Assembly (NCBI GenBank): GCA_934255435.1
Contig: CAKQNZ010000019.1
Span: forward strand, 1-20,494
Direction: 5' to 3'
Length of the DNA: 20,494 bases
Source: an uncultured Clostridia bacterium
Lineage (GTDB): Bacteria > Bacillota > Clostridia > Peptostreptococcales > Anaerovoracaceae
Shown here: positions 1 through 7,466 of the stretch, piece after piece
How positions within the stretch are numbered: position 1 is the stretch's first letter
How the letters are laid out: every line of letters begins with the position of its first letter
The notes under the pieces: model-generated
Databases searched by the model: none
What the model was told of the DNA's origin: nothing
Seen by the model: the letters and a program-made list of their open reading frames with translations, nothing else
Position numbers and translations under genes: made by a program

Positions 1-22
1 GTGTGAAGCGTGTACCTTGTTA

Positions 23-28
23 TATAAT
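23..28 (+). promoter_or_regulatory. Possible -10 element for the truncated GyrI-like gene
   Basis: A perfect TATAAT lies about 34 nt before the ATG at 62. The matching -35 would fall at or before the first base of the window, so the promoter cannot be confirmed. An AGGAG ribosome site at 46-50 precedes the ATG. Confidence 0.35.
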
Positions 29-61
29 ATTACGCACTGATTGACAGGAGAAGAATTGATT

Positions 62-364
62 ATGGCTTTTGGTTTTAAGAAAGAATATAAAGAATTTTAC
101 AAACCAAAGAATAAGCCGGGGATCATAGATGTTTCTGAGGCTAATTATATTGCTGTCAGGGATAAAGGCGATTCCAGTGAAGAAGACGGGGCATATAAGC
201 AGGCGATCAGTGTTCTGTATGCGGTGGCATATACTTTGAAAATGAGTTATAAAACAGACTATAAAATCGAAGGATTTTTCGAATATGTTGTTCCTCCCCT
301 TGAGGGATTCTGATGGCAGGATAATACAGATGGTTTGGACTGCATCGACAAATCTGTTTTCAAA
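62..364 (+). pseudogene. Truncated GyrI-like small-molecule-binding domain protein
   Basis: The reading frame begins at ATG 62 (MAFGFKKEY), 11 nt after an AGGAG. It carries the N-terminal half of a GyrI-like protein of the kind with the conserved stretch YKIEGFFEYVVPPLEGF. Family members are about 200 residues and continue with Trp-Trp-Gln at this point. Here codon 84 is TGA (311-313), where a Trp codon is expected. The frame still reads like the family for about 17 more codons (WQDNTDGLDCIDKSVF) until TAG at 365-367. After that the sequence switches to a different protein family. I read it as a dead remnant with a nonsense mutation and loss of its C-terminal half. The intact family binds small hydrophobic ligands and often sits beside transcription factors or transporters. 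The family assignment is from memory of conserved segments. Confidence 0.7.
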
Positions 365-573
365 TAGATTCTGCCTTTATCGTGACATGGCTGAATCCAC
401 AGGTTTTGATAGATGGAACATTGATGATGGGAGCTTTTCGTGCCTCTCTGTCCGCAGGTGGCGATCTGTATTTCATTATCGGATTTGCTTCAGCCAGTAT
501 GCTTTGGTTCAGCTGTCTGGCAGTTGTGGCAAATATCTTTGGCAGCAAAATCAACAGTAATGTCCTCACATGG
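364..573 (+). pseudogene. Internal fragment of a LysE/ArgO-family amino acid exporter
   Basis: In frame 1 the translation from about 364 reads as the middle of a LysE-type exporter: VTWLNPQVLIDGTLMMGAF, then a membrane segment FIIGFASASMLWFSCLAVV. The motif Leu-Asn-Pro followed by an aliphatic-Asp-Gly/Thr stretch is characteristic of the fourth to fifth helices of LysE/RhtB proteins. The first ~100 residues and the last helix of a ~200-residue LysE protein are missing. The fragment starts inside the GyrI-like remnant and runs into an EamA remnant, so both ends are deletion junctions. It has no credible start codon or ribosome site of its own. A 68-residue open frame from 382 exists but is unlikely to make a working transporter. 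Confidence 0.65.
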
Positions 574-1132
574 TTGAAACACATCTGAATATTGACGATA
601 ATCATATGGGGCACTACCTTCATATCCATAAAGGTTCTTCTGATTGATTTCCAGCCGGTAGAGATACTGTTCTATCGTTTTGTGACAGGACTTGCAGCTT
701 TGATGGCTGTTTATCCTCATCGCCTGAGAAAAGTCAGTGCGAGACAGGAGCTGACTTTTGTTATTGCAGGTCTCTGCGGCGTATGTCTGTACTATCTTTT
801 GGAAAATATAGCCCTGACGTACACGATGGCGTCGAATGTAGGTGTGATCATTTCAGTAGTACTGCTCTTTACTGCCATTATGAGCCATGTGTTCCTTAAA
901 GAAGAGGGAGACCTCAGTGCTTTGTTTCGTTTCATGGAATTTTGCAGTAATGGTACTGGGTGCTGTGAAGACAAGTATATATATCTACATGGTACCAGTG
1001 GTCACTGTTGTGACTTCGGTGGTGATACTCCATGAAAAAGTCACTGTGATGTCCGCTGCAGGCACGATACTTACTATGGCGGGTCTGTTCATGTCGGAGG
1101 GAAAGTTTCCATCGTGGAAAAAATTCTTTTGA
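574..1132 (+). pseudogene. Internally deleted, frameshifted EamA/DMT-family transporter
   Basis: This is a remnant of a drug/metabolite transporter. The first half reads in frame 1 from about 574. A TGA at 586-588 falls within what looks like the N-terminal helix, followed by TIIIWGTTFISIKVLL, FQPVEILFYRF and LYYLLENIALTYTMASNVGV. All are typical of an EamA domain. After VFLKEEG at about 915 the family resemblance moves to frame 2, with SWNFAVMVLGAVKTSIYIYM and ending KFPSWKKFF at the TGA 1130-1132. Roughly the last helices of domain one and the first helices of domain two (about 100 or more residues of a ~300-residue protein) are lost at that junction. The gene is therefore broken by at least a nonsense codon and a frameshifting deletion. 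The position of the original start is uncertain. Confidence 0.75.
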
Positions 1133-1211
1133 TATAGCGACACAGTTTTAGTTAACATGAATATGAATAAAATGACAAGTCTGTATGGTGTAAATACCTG
1201 TGCTGATGAGA

Positions 1212-1217
1212 TATAAT
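1212..1217 (+). promoter_or_regulatory. Probable -10 element for the XRE-AbrB operon
   Basis: TATAAT lies 28 nt before the GTG start at 1246. The -35 region (about 1188-1194, GTGTAA) is a poor match, so this may be a promoter that needs an activator or is autoregulated. The preceding 1133-1211 holds no other recognisable element. Confidence 0.4.
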
Positions 1218-1245
1218 ATGGTCATAGGAAAGGAGATGATCCACG

Positions 1246-1686
1246 GTGTTAGCAGAAAATCTAGTCATGCTGCGGGATGCGAAGGGTATGACGCAGGAGC
1301 AGGTGGCAGAAGTGATAGGTATATCAAGGCAGTCCTATGCGAAATGGGAGCAGGGGGAAACGGTGCCTGACATCGACAAATGCGCCAGACTGGCAGCGTT
1401 CTATGGGGTGAAGATCGACGCCCTTGTAAATTATGAAGAAAAGATTGGAGAAACGAGACTCATGCCGCCGCCCCAGGGCAAGTTCCTGTGGGGAACGGTG
1501 AAAGTAGGAAACAGAGGCCAGATCGTCATACCCAAGGAGGCACGGGATAAATTCGAGCTGAAGGAAGGCGACCATCTTGTGGTGCTGGGCGATGAGAACG
1601 AAGGTATCGCACTGGTTAAGGCAGAGGTATTCGAAGAAAGGCTGAGAAAGGCTATGGAACTCGGCAGAAAAGTCATGGAGGAATAG
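1246..1686 (+). CDS. XRE helix-turn-helix + AbrB-type swapped-hairpin fusion regulator
   Basis: A 146-residue predicted DNA-binding regulator with two DNA-binding modules in one chain. Residues ~4-60 are a Cro/C1-type helix-turn-helix (LVMLRDAKGMTQEQVAEVIG, then ISRQSYAKWEQGETVPD). Residues ~82-128 are a SpoVT-AbrB swapped-hairpin domain (GTVKVGNRGQIVIPKEAR, then a Leu-rich GDHLVVLGDE). The tail is a charged helix. The start is GTG 1246, preceded by AAGGAG at 1230-1235. The in-frame ATG at 1267 would cut into the first HTH helix. The gene ends 3 nt before the next ORF, so the two are surely co-transcribed. AbrB domains dimerise and XRE domains often do, so it may bind paired sites. Its target is unknown. 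Autoregulation is an inference. Confidence 0.88.
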   Translation: MLAENLVMLRDAKGMTQEQVAEVIGISRQSYAKWEQGETVPDIDKCARLAAFYGVKIDALVNYEEKIGETRLMPPPQGKFLWGTVKVGNRGQIVIPKEARDKFELKEGDHLVVLGDENEGIALVKAEVFEERLRKAMELGRKVMEE

Positions 1687-1689
1687 AAA

Positions 1690-1905
1690 ATGAAATGTCC
1701 GGAATGTGGAAAAGAAATGAGAAAAGGTTATCTGTTCAGCAGCAAGGATGGAGCATTCAGCTTCGCAGATGTAGTACCGGGAGTATTCGAGAACGCACGA
1801 AAGGTTGAAGGCTTCGTGGAAATCACGAAACTGAAGCCAAGCCATAGAACAAATATCGCAGCAAACTGCTGTGAAGACTGCAGGATGGTGACTTTGAAAT
1901 ATTGA
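1690..1905 (+). CDS. Small Cys-rich PF20097 (DUF6487)-type protein
   Basis: A 71-residue protein starting MKCPECGKEMRKGYL and ending CCEDCRMVTLKY. Two Cys pairs at the two ends (CPEC near residue 3 and CCEDC near residue 60) look like a split zinc-ribbon, with a ~50-residue insert containing the conserved LFSSKDGAFSFAD stretch. This matches my memory of a small family annotated only as PF20097/DUF6487, common in Clostridia and without known function. The start ATG at 1690 is 3 nt after the stop of the XRE-AbrB regulator. The ribosome site (GGAGG at 1677-1681) lies in the end of that gene, so translation is probably coupled. The pairing suggests it may be a partner or the controlled product of the regulator, but nothing in the sequence proves this. 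Confidence 0.8.
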   Translation: MKCPECGKEMRKGYLFSSKDGAFSFADVVPGVFENARKVEGFVEITKLKPSHRTNIAANCCEDCRMVTLKY

Positions 1906-1973
1906 GAACGGTGTAACCGGCAGATGTGATCCGGTCAGAATAATCTCAGATATCGACAACAAATGAAATGAGG

Positions 1974-2010
1974 ACGGGACCATATCATATCAGAAGCAGG
2001 TCTCGTTTTT
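1974..2010 (+). terminator. Intrinsic terminator of the XRE-AbrB operon
   Basis: ACGGGACC (1974-1981) pairs with GGTCTCGT (1999-2006) with one G-U, followed by a T run at 2006-2010. A smaller hairpin ACCGG/CCGGT lies at 1916-1935. The outer ACAACAA and TTGTTGT flanks could extend the stem. Confidence 0.7.
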
Positions 2011-2076
2011 ATTGTTGTTACAGATGATTGGAGAAAATCAAAGCGAACTCTTTTTGTCTAAACTCAGTGTATTTTA

Positions 2077-2105
2077 TTGACATATTAAATAGAATCAGAT
2101 ATCAT
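2077..2105 (+). promoter_or_regulatory. Promoter of the TraX-family gene
   Basis: TTGACA at 2077-2082 and TATCAT at 2100-2105 are separated by 17 nt, about 53 nt before the ATG at 2158. This is a near-consensus sigma-A type promoter. Confidence 0.7.
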
Positions 2106-2157
2106 TTTTTATATATTAAAGTCAATTTGTGCAGATTTTAGGGAGTATAAGGGTACT

Positions 2158-2871
2158 ATGAACAAAATACAGGACAGGATCAGATTGTTATCGGGGGCAC
2201 AGCTTAAATATATCGCATTTTTATCGATGCTTATCGACCATGCCAATAAAGCATTGATATATCCGATTCTTGACGGCGGAGTGCTGAATACCGTAAGTGA
2301 TATATTCGATATTATAGGAAGGATCGCTTTTCCTATATTCATTTTCCTGCTGGTGGAGGGATTTTTCAAGACAAGGAGCAGATGGAAATATCTGATGCTG
2401 CTGCTGATTTTCGGAGTGATATCAGAGGTGCCGTTTGATATGTCCAGCAGCGGAGTTTTTTTTGAGCCGAACTGGAACAATATAATGTTCACTCTGGCTT
2501 TAGTGCTGGTAACGATATGGATAATAGATGTCCTCAGAAAAAAAATGGAGACACTGCCCGGAGCATTATGGTATATCCTGTCATTTATCATATTGGCAGT
2601 GATGTGTTTTGCAGCATCTAATCTGAGTCTCGACTATGAATACCATGCTGTACTCATCGGATATTTCTGCTACATATTCCATGAAAGACAGATACTGGCC
2701 ATACCATTCAGTTATATTTCGATGTATAAGGAACCATGGGCACTGCTGGGGTTCGGACTGACACTGACATATAACGGCAAGCGGGGCAGACAGTACAAGA
2801 TCATCAACTATCTCTTTTATCCGGTGCATCTGCTGATACTGGGGCTGATCAGGCTGTATCTTGGATACTGA
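2158..2871 (+). CDS. TraX-family integral membrane protein
   Basis: A 237-residue, very hydrophobic protein with about seven to eight predicted membrane segments. The N-terminal signature LSGAQLKYIAFLSMLIDHA, with an Asp-His in the first helix, and the second-helix IGRIAFPIFIFLLVEGFF followed by a Lys/Arg-Ser-Arg loop are hallmarks of TraX. The C-terminal FYPVHLLILGLIRLYLGY is also typical. TraX was first known as the F-pilin N-acetylase of conjugative plasmids. Chromosomal homologues in Firmicutes are common, stand alone, and belong to the wider acyltransferase-like membrane group. No other conjugation gene is nearby, so a role in conjugation is not supported here. The start ATG 2158 has GGGAG 12 nt upstream and AAGGG closer in. 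Length matches the family. It has its own promoter and terminator. Confidence 0.88.
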   Translation: MNKIQDRIRLLSGAQLKYIAFLSMLIDHANKALIYPILDGGVLNTVSDIFDIIGRIAFPIFIFLLVEGFFKTRSRWKYLMLLLIFGVISEVPFDMSSSGVFFEPNWNNIMFTLALVLVTIWIIDVLRKKMETLPGALWYILSFIILAVMCFAASNLSLDYEYHAVLIGYFCYIFHERQILAIPFSYISMYKEPWALLGFGLTLTYNGKRGRQYKIINYLFYPVHLLILGLIRLYLGY

Positions 2872-2923
2872 TACGTATATGAGTAAGCTATGCAAATAAT
2901 ATAAACGGAACATATGATAACGG

Positions 2924-2952
2924 GAGGTCTCTGAAAAATGAGGCTTCTTTTT
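2924..2952 (+). terminator. Intrinsic terminator after the TraX-family gene
   Basis: GAGGTCTC (2924-2931) pairs with GAGGCTTC (2940-2947) allowing G-U pairs, around an 8-nt A-rich loop, and is followed by TTTTT at 2948-2952. Confidence 0.6.
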
Positions 2953-2960
2953 ATTATGTA

Positions 2961-3036
2961 GGAAATATCGTTCTCGATATTTCCGGAATATCAACAAAAG
3001 TTTCATATGATAATATGTGGCGAAGCCACTTTTGTT
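2961..3036 (+). promoter_or_regulatory. Structured leader/operator region upstream of the UvrA-like gene
   Basis: Several nested inverted repeats occupy the gap. GGAAATATCG (2961-2970) and CGATATTTCC (2975-2984) form a perfect 10-bp palindrome around TTCT, and GGAAATAT recurs at 3056-3063. AACAAAAG (2993-3000) pairs with CTTTTGTT (3029-3036). Inside it are CATAT/ATATG (3004-3017) and GTGGC/GCCAC (3017-3029). The last stem directly abuts TTTTGTT and resembles a short terminator. A TATACT at 3041-3046 could be a -10. Operator and attenuator readings are both possible. Confidence 0.45.
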
Positions 3037-3107
3037 CTATGTATACTGATATATTGGAAATATGTTAAGATATATGAAAACAGGACAGCCACAGCACAAG
3101 GAGGTAC

Positions 3108-5615
3108 ATGATGAAAAACAGCAAGGGCGGACCGGACAATATAGAGATAAGAGGGGCAAGAGTGCATAATCTGAAAAATATAAATGTAGATGTACCGCTG
3201 CATCAGATCGTTGGTATCGCAGGGGTTTCAGGCTCCGGCAAATCTTCGCTGGCACTTGGGGTCCTGTATGCGGAAGGTTCGAGACGGTATCTGGAGTCCC
3301 TTTCCACATATACGAGGAGAAGGATGACAGGAGCAGCAAAGGCGCAGGTGGACGAGGTGCTGTATGTCCCTGCAGCACTGGCACTGCATCAGCGTCCGGG
3401 TATACCGGGAATACGCAGTACTTTCGGCACAGGAACAGAGCTTCTGAACAGTCTGAGACTCATGTTTTCACGGCTTGCATCTCACCGGTGCTCCAACGGA
3501 CATTATGTGCCTCCAACATTGAAGGTGGCAGCAGAGCAGGAAATCATATGTCCTGTATGCGGAGAGAAGGTGCATGCTCCCGGTGCAGAGGAGCTGGCAT
3601 TCAATTCACAGGGAGCATGTCCGGAGTGCAGCGGAACGGGGATCGTGAGGACTGTAGATATAGATTCCCTTGTACCTGATGATTCAATAAGTATCGATGA
3701 GGGTGCTGTGGCTCCATGGAACAGTCTGATGTGGTCGCTGATGACGGATGTATGTCGGCAGATGGGTGTCCGTACAGATATCCCGTTCCGTGATCTGACG
3801 GATAAAGAAAAAGACATCGTCTATCACGGCCCGGCTGAAAAAAAGCATATTTTATACAAGGCAAAGAAATCCAATCAGGCAGGAGAGCTGGATTTCACAT
3901 ATTATAATGCTGTATATACCGTAGAAAATGCTCTGGCAAAGGTGAAAGACGAAAAGGGCATGAAGCGTGTGGAGAAATTCCTGAAAGAAGAAATCTGCCC
4001 GGAATGTGGAGGCAGCAGACTTTCTGAAGCTGCCAGGGCACCGAAACTCCGGGGGATCGGTCTTGACGAAGCCTGCAGGATGACACTGGGAGAGCTTGTA
4101 AAATGGGTGGCAGGCATACCGGTCTCTCTGCCGGAGGAAATGAGACCCATGGCGATTTCCATATGCGAGTCTTTCCATACGACTGCTAAAAGGCTCATGG
4201 ATCTGGGGCTCTCATATCTGTCGCTGGACAGAGCTTCCTCGACGCTGTCCACAGGAGAAAGGCAGAGGATGCAGCTTGCCAGGGCTGTAAGAAACAGGAC
4301 TACAGGAGTCCTTTATGTACTCGACGAGCCGTCGATAGGTCTGCATCCTTCCAACATCGATGGACTCAATGCTGTGATGCATGACCTTGTAGCGGACGGC
4401 AATTCAGTGGTACTGGTGGACCATGATGCACAGATATTGTCTGAATCGGACTGGATAATAGAGATGGGGCCGGAAGCAGGTGCAGGCGGCGGATATGTGA
4501 CAGCCGAAGGGACTGTGCCACAGATCATAGCGGACAAAGCCTCGATGATAGGACCGTTCCTTGGAGACAGATCCGGCAGACGGATACGCAGTGTCATCAG
4601 GCCGGATGAAGTATTTGCAAAAGGAAAGCTGCACCTTTCCACAGACAGGATACATACAGTGAAACCGCTGGAGGCAGATATACCAAAGGGAAGGCTCACA
4701 GCAGTCACCGGCGTATCAGGTTCAGGAAAGACAACGATGGTCCTGGAGAGTCTGATACCGGGATTGAAGGCAGTCCTGAACGGAGAGTCTCTGCCGGAGC
4801 ATGTGAAAAAAATCGATGCAGAAGGTATCGCACATGTGAAACTGATCGATGCGTCTCCTATAGGTATAAATGTCAGATCCACGGTAGCAACTTATGCCAA
4901 TGTACATGATGAACTGAGAAAAGTATTTGCAGGGACAGCAGATGCAAAAGCCCTCGGATATAAAGCAGGAGCTTTTTCGTACAATACCGGGAAACTCAAG
5001 TGTCCGATATGCGACGGGACCGGACGGATAAGTCTGGACGTGCAGTTCCTGCCGGATGTGGAGATACCATGTCATGAATGCGGCAGATCAAGGTATGCGA
5101 AGGAAGCATGGCAGATCCGCTATGAGAACAGGTCGGGCGAAAAATATTCACTGCCTGAGCTGATGGCAATGGATGTCAGTACGGCGATGGAAGCTGTGAA
5201 AGACCTGAAAAAGGTGCATCAGAGACTGAGTGTGCTGAAAGAGCTGGGACTTGGGTATCTGACGCTGGGTGAAGAAACGCCGGGCCTTTCCGGAGGAGAA
5301 TCCCAGAGACTGAAACTGGCAAGCGAGATGGGGAAAGGACAGTCGGATTCTGTCTTCGTTTTCGATGAACCGACCATAGGGCTGCATCCGCTGGATGTAC
5401 AGGCTCTGCTTGGCGTGTTCCAGGCACTTGTAGACAAGGGTGCAACGGTGATCGTCATCGAACATGATCTTGACGTGATCCACAATGCGGACTATATCAT
5501 CGACATGGGTCCGGGCGGAGGCGAGTCAGGAGGCAGGATAGTCGCTGCAGGGACGCCGGCACAGATCGCATCAGACGGAAACAGCATCACAGGAAAGTTC
5601 CTGAGCTCCTTATGA
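3108..5615 (+). CDS. Class II UvrA-like ATPase (UvrA2/DrrC type)
   Basis: An 835-residue cytosolic double ABC ATPase of the UvrA family. Domain one has Walker A GVSGSGKSS (~39-47) and signature LSTGERQRMQLARA (~380). Domain two has GVSGSGKTT (~534-542) and LSGGESQRLKLA near residue 730. Walker B/D-loops read VLDEPSIGLHP and VFDEPTIGLHP. Zinc-module Cys pairs are CPVC...CPEC in the first half and CPIC...CHEC in the second. Canonical UvrA is ~940 residues. Here the sequence goes almost straight from the YTRRRMTGAAKAQ region and the RSTFGTGTEL motif to the zinc module, so the UvrB-binding domain appears to be missing. That defines class II UvrAs, linked in the literature to damage tolerance and drug self-protection (DrrC). 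ATG 3111, 6 nt after AAGGAGG, may be the true start instead of 3108. The nearby two-component, ABC and MATE genes fit a resistance role, which is inference. Confidence 0.9.
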   Translation: MMKNSKGGPDNIEIRGARVHNLKNINVDVPLHQIVGIAGVSGSGKSSLALGVLYAEGSRRYLESLSTYTRRRMTGAAKAQVDEVLYVPAALALHQRPGIPGIRSTFGTGTELLNSLRLMFSRLASHRCSNGHYVPPTLKVAAEQEIICPVCGEKVHAPGAEELAFNSQGACPECSGTGIVRTVDIDSLVPDDSISIDEGAVAPWNSLMWSLMTDVCRQMGVRTDIPFRDLTDKEKDIVYHGPAEKKHILYKAKKSNQAGELDFTYYNAVYTVENALAKVKDEKGMKRVEKFLKEEICPECGGSRLSEAARAPKLRGIGLDEACRMTLGELVKWVAGIPVSLPEEMRPMAISICESFHTTAKRLMDLGLSYLSLDRASSTLSTGERQRMQLARAVRNRTTGVLYVLDEPSIGLHPSNIDGLNAVMHDLVADGNSVVLVDHDAQILSESDWIIEMGPEAGAGGGYVTAEGTVPQIIADKASMIGPFLGDRSGRRIRSVIRPDEVFAKGKLHLSTDRIHTVKPLEADIPKGRLTAVTGVSGSGKTTMVLESLIPGLKAVLNGESLPEHVKKIDAEGIAHVKLIDASPIGINVRSTVATYANVHDELRKVFAGTADAKALGYKAGAFSYNTGKLKCPICDGTGRISLDVQFLPDVEIPCHECGRSRYAKEAWQIRYENRSGEKYSLPELMAMDVSTAMEAVKDLKKVHQRLSVLKELGLGYLTLGEETPGLSGGESQRLKLASEMGKGQSDSVFVFDEPTIGLHPLDVQALLGVFQALVDKGATVIVIEHDLDVIHNADYIIDMGPGGGESGGRIVAAGTPAQIASDGNSITGKFLSSL

Positions 5616-5786
5616 CAACATCGACAGGATAATGAAACGGCTGTAACGGAAAGAAGAGAAATATCAGGTGAAATCAAAATCATCGTAAAAATCCCGGGAC
5701 CAGGTGCATCAAAACTGGATTTGTGATAGGATAGAACCAGTTACAGGCCAGCAGGAGAATGTTGGCAGAATGATCGGCAGGTGGAT

Positions 5787-6458
5787 ATGGCAGATAAAAT
5801 AATCATAGTAGAAGACGATGCAGTGCTGGCTGCCGGGCTGGGCAGAGCGCTGGCGTCACAGCAGCGTGATATCAGGACATGCGGCAGACTGGAAGACGCC
5901 CGAAAGTTGACAGAAGGATCAGAGCCTGCGCTTATCATACTGGATGTGAATCTTCCGGATGGAAGCGGGTATGATTTTCTCAAGGAGCTGAGACAGCAAA
6001 GTGATGTACCTGTGATACTGCTGACTGCGAACGATATGGAGACCGATATAGTCAGCGGGCTGGAGATGGGGGCCGACGACTACATCACGAAACCCTTCAG
6101 TCTTGCAGTGCTCCGTGCACGGGTGAACACGCAGCTTCGCAGGAAAACGCCGCAGCAGACAGCAGTATGCCTGGGAAGATATCGCTTTGATTTCCAGCGG
6201 ATGAAGTTTTATGCAGATGGCAGACTGGTGGAGCTCAGTAAGACAGAGCAGAAGCTTTTGCGGATATTGGTTGAAAACCGTGGCATCACTCTCAGCCGGG
6301 GCACTCTTGTGGACCGTGTATGGACAGACGGTGCGGAGTATGTGGATGAAAATGCCCTTTCCGTGACGGTAAAGAGACTCAGGGACAAGCTTGGTGCAAA
6401 GGATGATATAAAGACTGTGTACGGCAGAGGGTATATGTGGGTGAAAGAAGATGAGTGA
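5787..6458 (+). CDS. OmpR/PhoB-family response regulator
   Basis: A 223-residue two-component regulator. The receiver domain (1-~115) has the acidic pair E9-D10-D11, phosphoacceptor D53 in LIILDVNLPDGSGYDF, T80 and K102 in DDYITKPFS. The C-terminal winged helix (~128-220) has the LSKTEQKLLRIL and VDENALSVTVKRLRDKLG stretches and ends YGRGYMWV. The start is taken as ATG 5787, with AGGTGG just upstream. A GTG at 5781 is in frame and adds two residues. It overlaps the kinase gene by 8 nt, so the two are translationally coupled. The arrangement regulator-kinase-ABC ATPase-FtsX permease is typical of Firmicutes systems that sense and expel antimicrobial peptides or respond to envelope stress. The likely target is the ABC pair downstream. 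The 171-nt gap before it (5616-5786) shows no clear promoter or terminator, only a weak AACTGG/CCAGTT repeat (about 5713-5742). Confidence 0.93.
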   Translation: MADKIIIVEDDAVLAAGLGRALASQQRDIRTCGRLEDARKLTEGSEPALIILDVNLPDGSGYDFLKELRQQSDVPVILLTANDMETDIVSGLEMGADDYITKPFSLAVLRARVNTQLRRKTPQQTAVCLGRYRFDFQRMKFYADGRLVELSKTEQKLLRILVENRGITLSRGTLVDRVWTDGAEYVDENALSVTVKRLRDKLGAKDDIKTVYGRGYMWVKEDE

Positions 6459-7401
6459 TATCATGATGGCTGCAGTCACAGCAGCTGTGGTCGCCATGCT
6501 GGTGTCAGTGATAGCAGTGGCGGTGATGCACAGAAAACAGCACAGGCTCATGGACAGCATCGAAGAAATGCTGGAGGCTGCAAGGAAGGGAAGCTTTTCA
6601 GAGCATGAGTTCGATGAGTCGAGATTTTCTGCACTTGAAAACAGGTTTGCGGATTATCTTTTGACATCGGAGATATCGGCGGAGCGTGTAAAAAGTGAAA
6701 AAGATAAGATCAAGACTTTGATAGCCGATATCTCGCATCAGACGAAGACCCCTATCGCAAACATACAGCTGTATTCGGAACTGCTGGATGAGATGGAGCT
6801 GCCGCAGTCTGCGAAAGAGTGCACTTTACAGCTCCATGCGCAGACTGAAAAGCTCAGCTTCCTTATAACTTCTCTGGTGAAGCTGTCACGGCTGGAAACC
6901 GGGATAGTCGCATTGAATCCGGAGAAAGGGAGCATCGGTCAGCTTGCAGAAGACGTCACTGCGTCATATATGGAAAAAGCCGCTGCAAAGGGTCTGACAC
7001 TTTCTGCAGTGCTGACAGAAGACTGCACAGGTGTGTTCGACGGGAGATGGACGGCAGAAGCGCTGGGAAACATCATCGACAACGGGATCAAATACACGGA
7101 CAGCGGCAGCGTGACCGTAAGTGTGAAAAAATACGAGATGTTCGTCTGCATAGAGGTAAGCGATACGGGCATTGGTATAGATGAGCAGGAGATGTCGAAG
7201 GTCTTTTCGAGATTCTATCGTGGAAAAGACACACAGGAGCAGGAAGGCGTGGGGATAGGTCTTTATCTTGCCCGGGAAATAATCTCGGCAGAGGGCGGAT
7301 ATATAAAGGTCAGTTCAGCAAAGGGGAAAGGTTCGGTATTCTCAGTATTCCTGCCGGCGGCAGAGCAGAAAGTATCACAGCGCATCAGGAGCAGTGTATG
7401 A
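6451..7401 (+). CDS. Membrane sensor histidine kinase with a minimal input region
   Basis: A 316-residue kinase. One N-terminal membrane helix (~5-26, MAAVTAAVVAMLVSVIAVAV) is followed by a short charged linker and no extracellular sensor domain. The dimerisation/phosphoacceptor helix has H96 in LIADISHQTKTPIANIQLY. The ATPase domain shows the N box (NIIDNGIKYTDSG), the G1 box (SDTGIGI), an F box (FSRFYRG) and the G2 box (GVGIGLYLAREI), ending FSVFLP. All catalytic motifs look intact. With only one helix and essentially no outside loop, it probably does not bind a signal outside by itself. In Bce-type systems the partner permease acts as the sensor, so the large FtsX permease downstream may do so here (inference). 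The ATG at 6451 lies within the end of the regulator gene. A strong terminator follows the stop. Confidence 0.93.
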   Translation: MSDIMMAAVTAAVVAMLVSVIAVAVMHRKQHRLMDSIEEMLEAARKGSFSEHEFDESRFSALENRFADYLLTSEISAERVKSEKDKIKTLIADISHQTKTPIANIQLYSELLDEMELPQSAKECTLQLHAQTEKLSFLITSLVKLSRLETGIVALNPEKGSIGQLAEDVTASYMEKAAAKGLTLSAVLTEDCTGVFDGRWTAEALGNIIDNGIKYTDSGSVTVSVKKYEMFVCIEVSDTGIGIDEQEMSKVFSRFYRGKDTQEQEGVGIGLYLAREIISAEGGYIKVSSAKGKGSVFSVFLPAAEQKVSQRIRSSV

Positions 7402-7466
7402 AATCTTACAGAACTGTTATGATTTGTCTCCTGCTGGAAATAATGTGGAAAGATTGTTTTGATATC

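Noticed and set aside
1324..1983. A 219-codon minus-strand open frame
   Set aside because: It lies opposite the XRE-AbrB and PF20097 genes and crosses their terminator. It has no family resemblance or ribosome site.
2158..2871. Evidence of a conjugative element because of the TraX homologue
   Set aside because: No relaxase, coupling protein, integrase or attachment repeats are nearby, and chromosomal TraX-family genes are common in Firmicutes.
2961..2984. The perfect 10-bp palindrome as a terminator
   Set aside because: No T run follows the stem on either strand, and a better terminator (2924-2952) already ends the upstream gene.
5770..5802. A 10-codon ORF (ATG 5770 to TAA) overlapping the response-regulator start, as a possible leader peptide
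   Set aside because: It has no ribosome site of its own, no associated hairpin and no codon bias that would suggest attenuation. It is chance-level in length.
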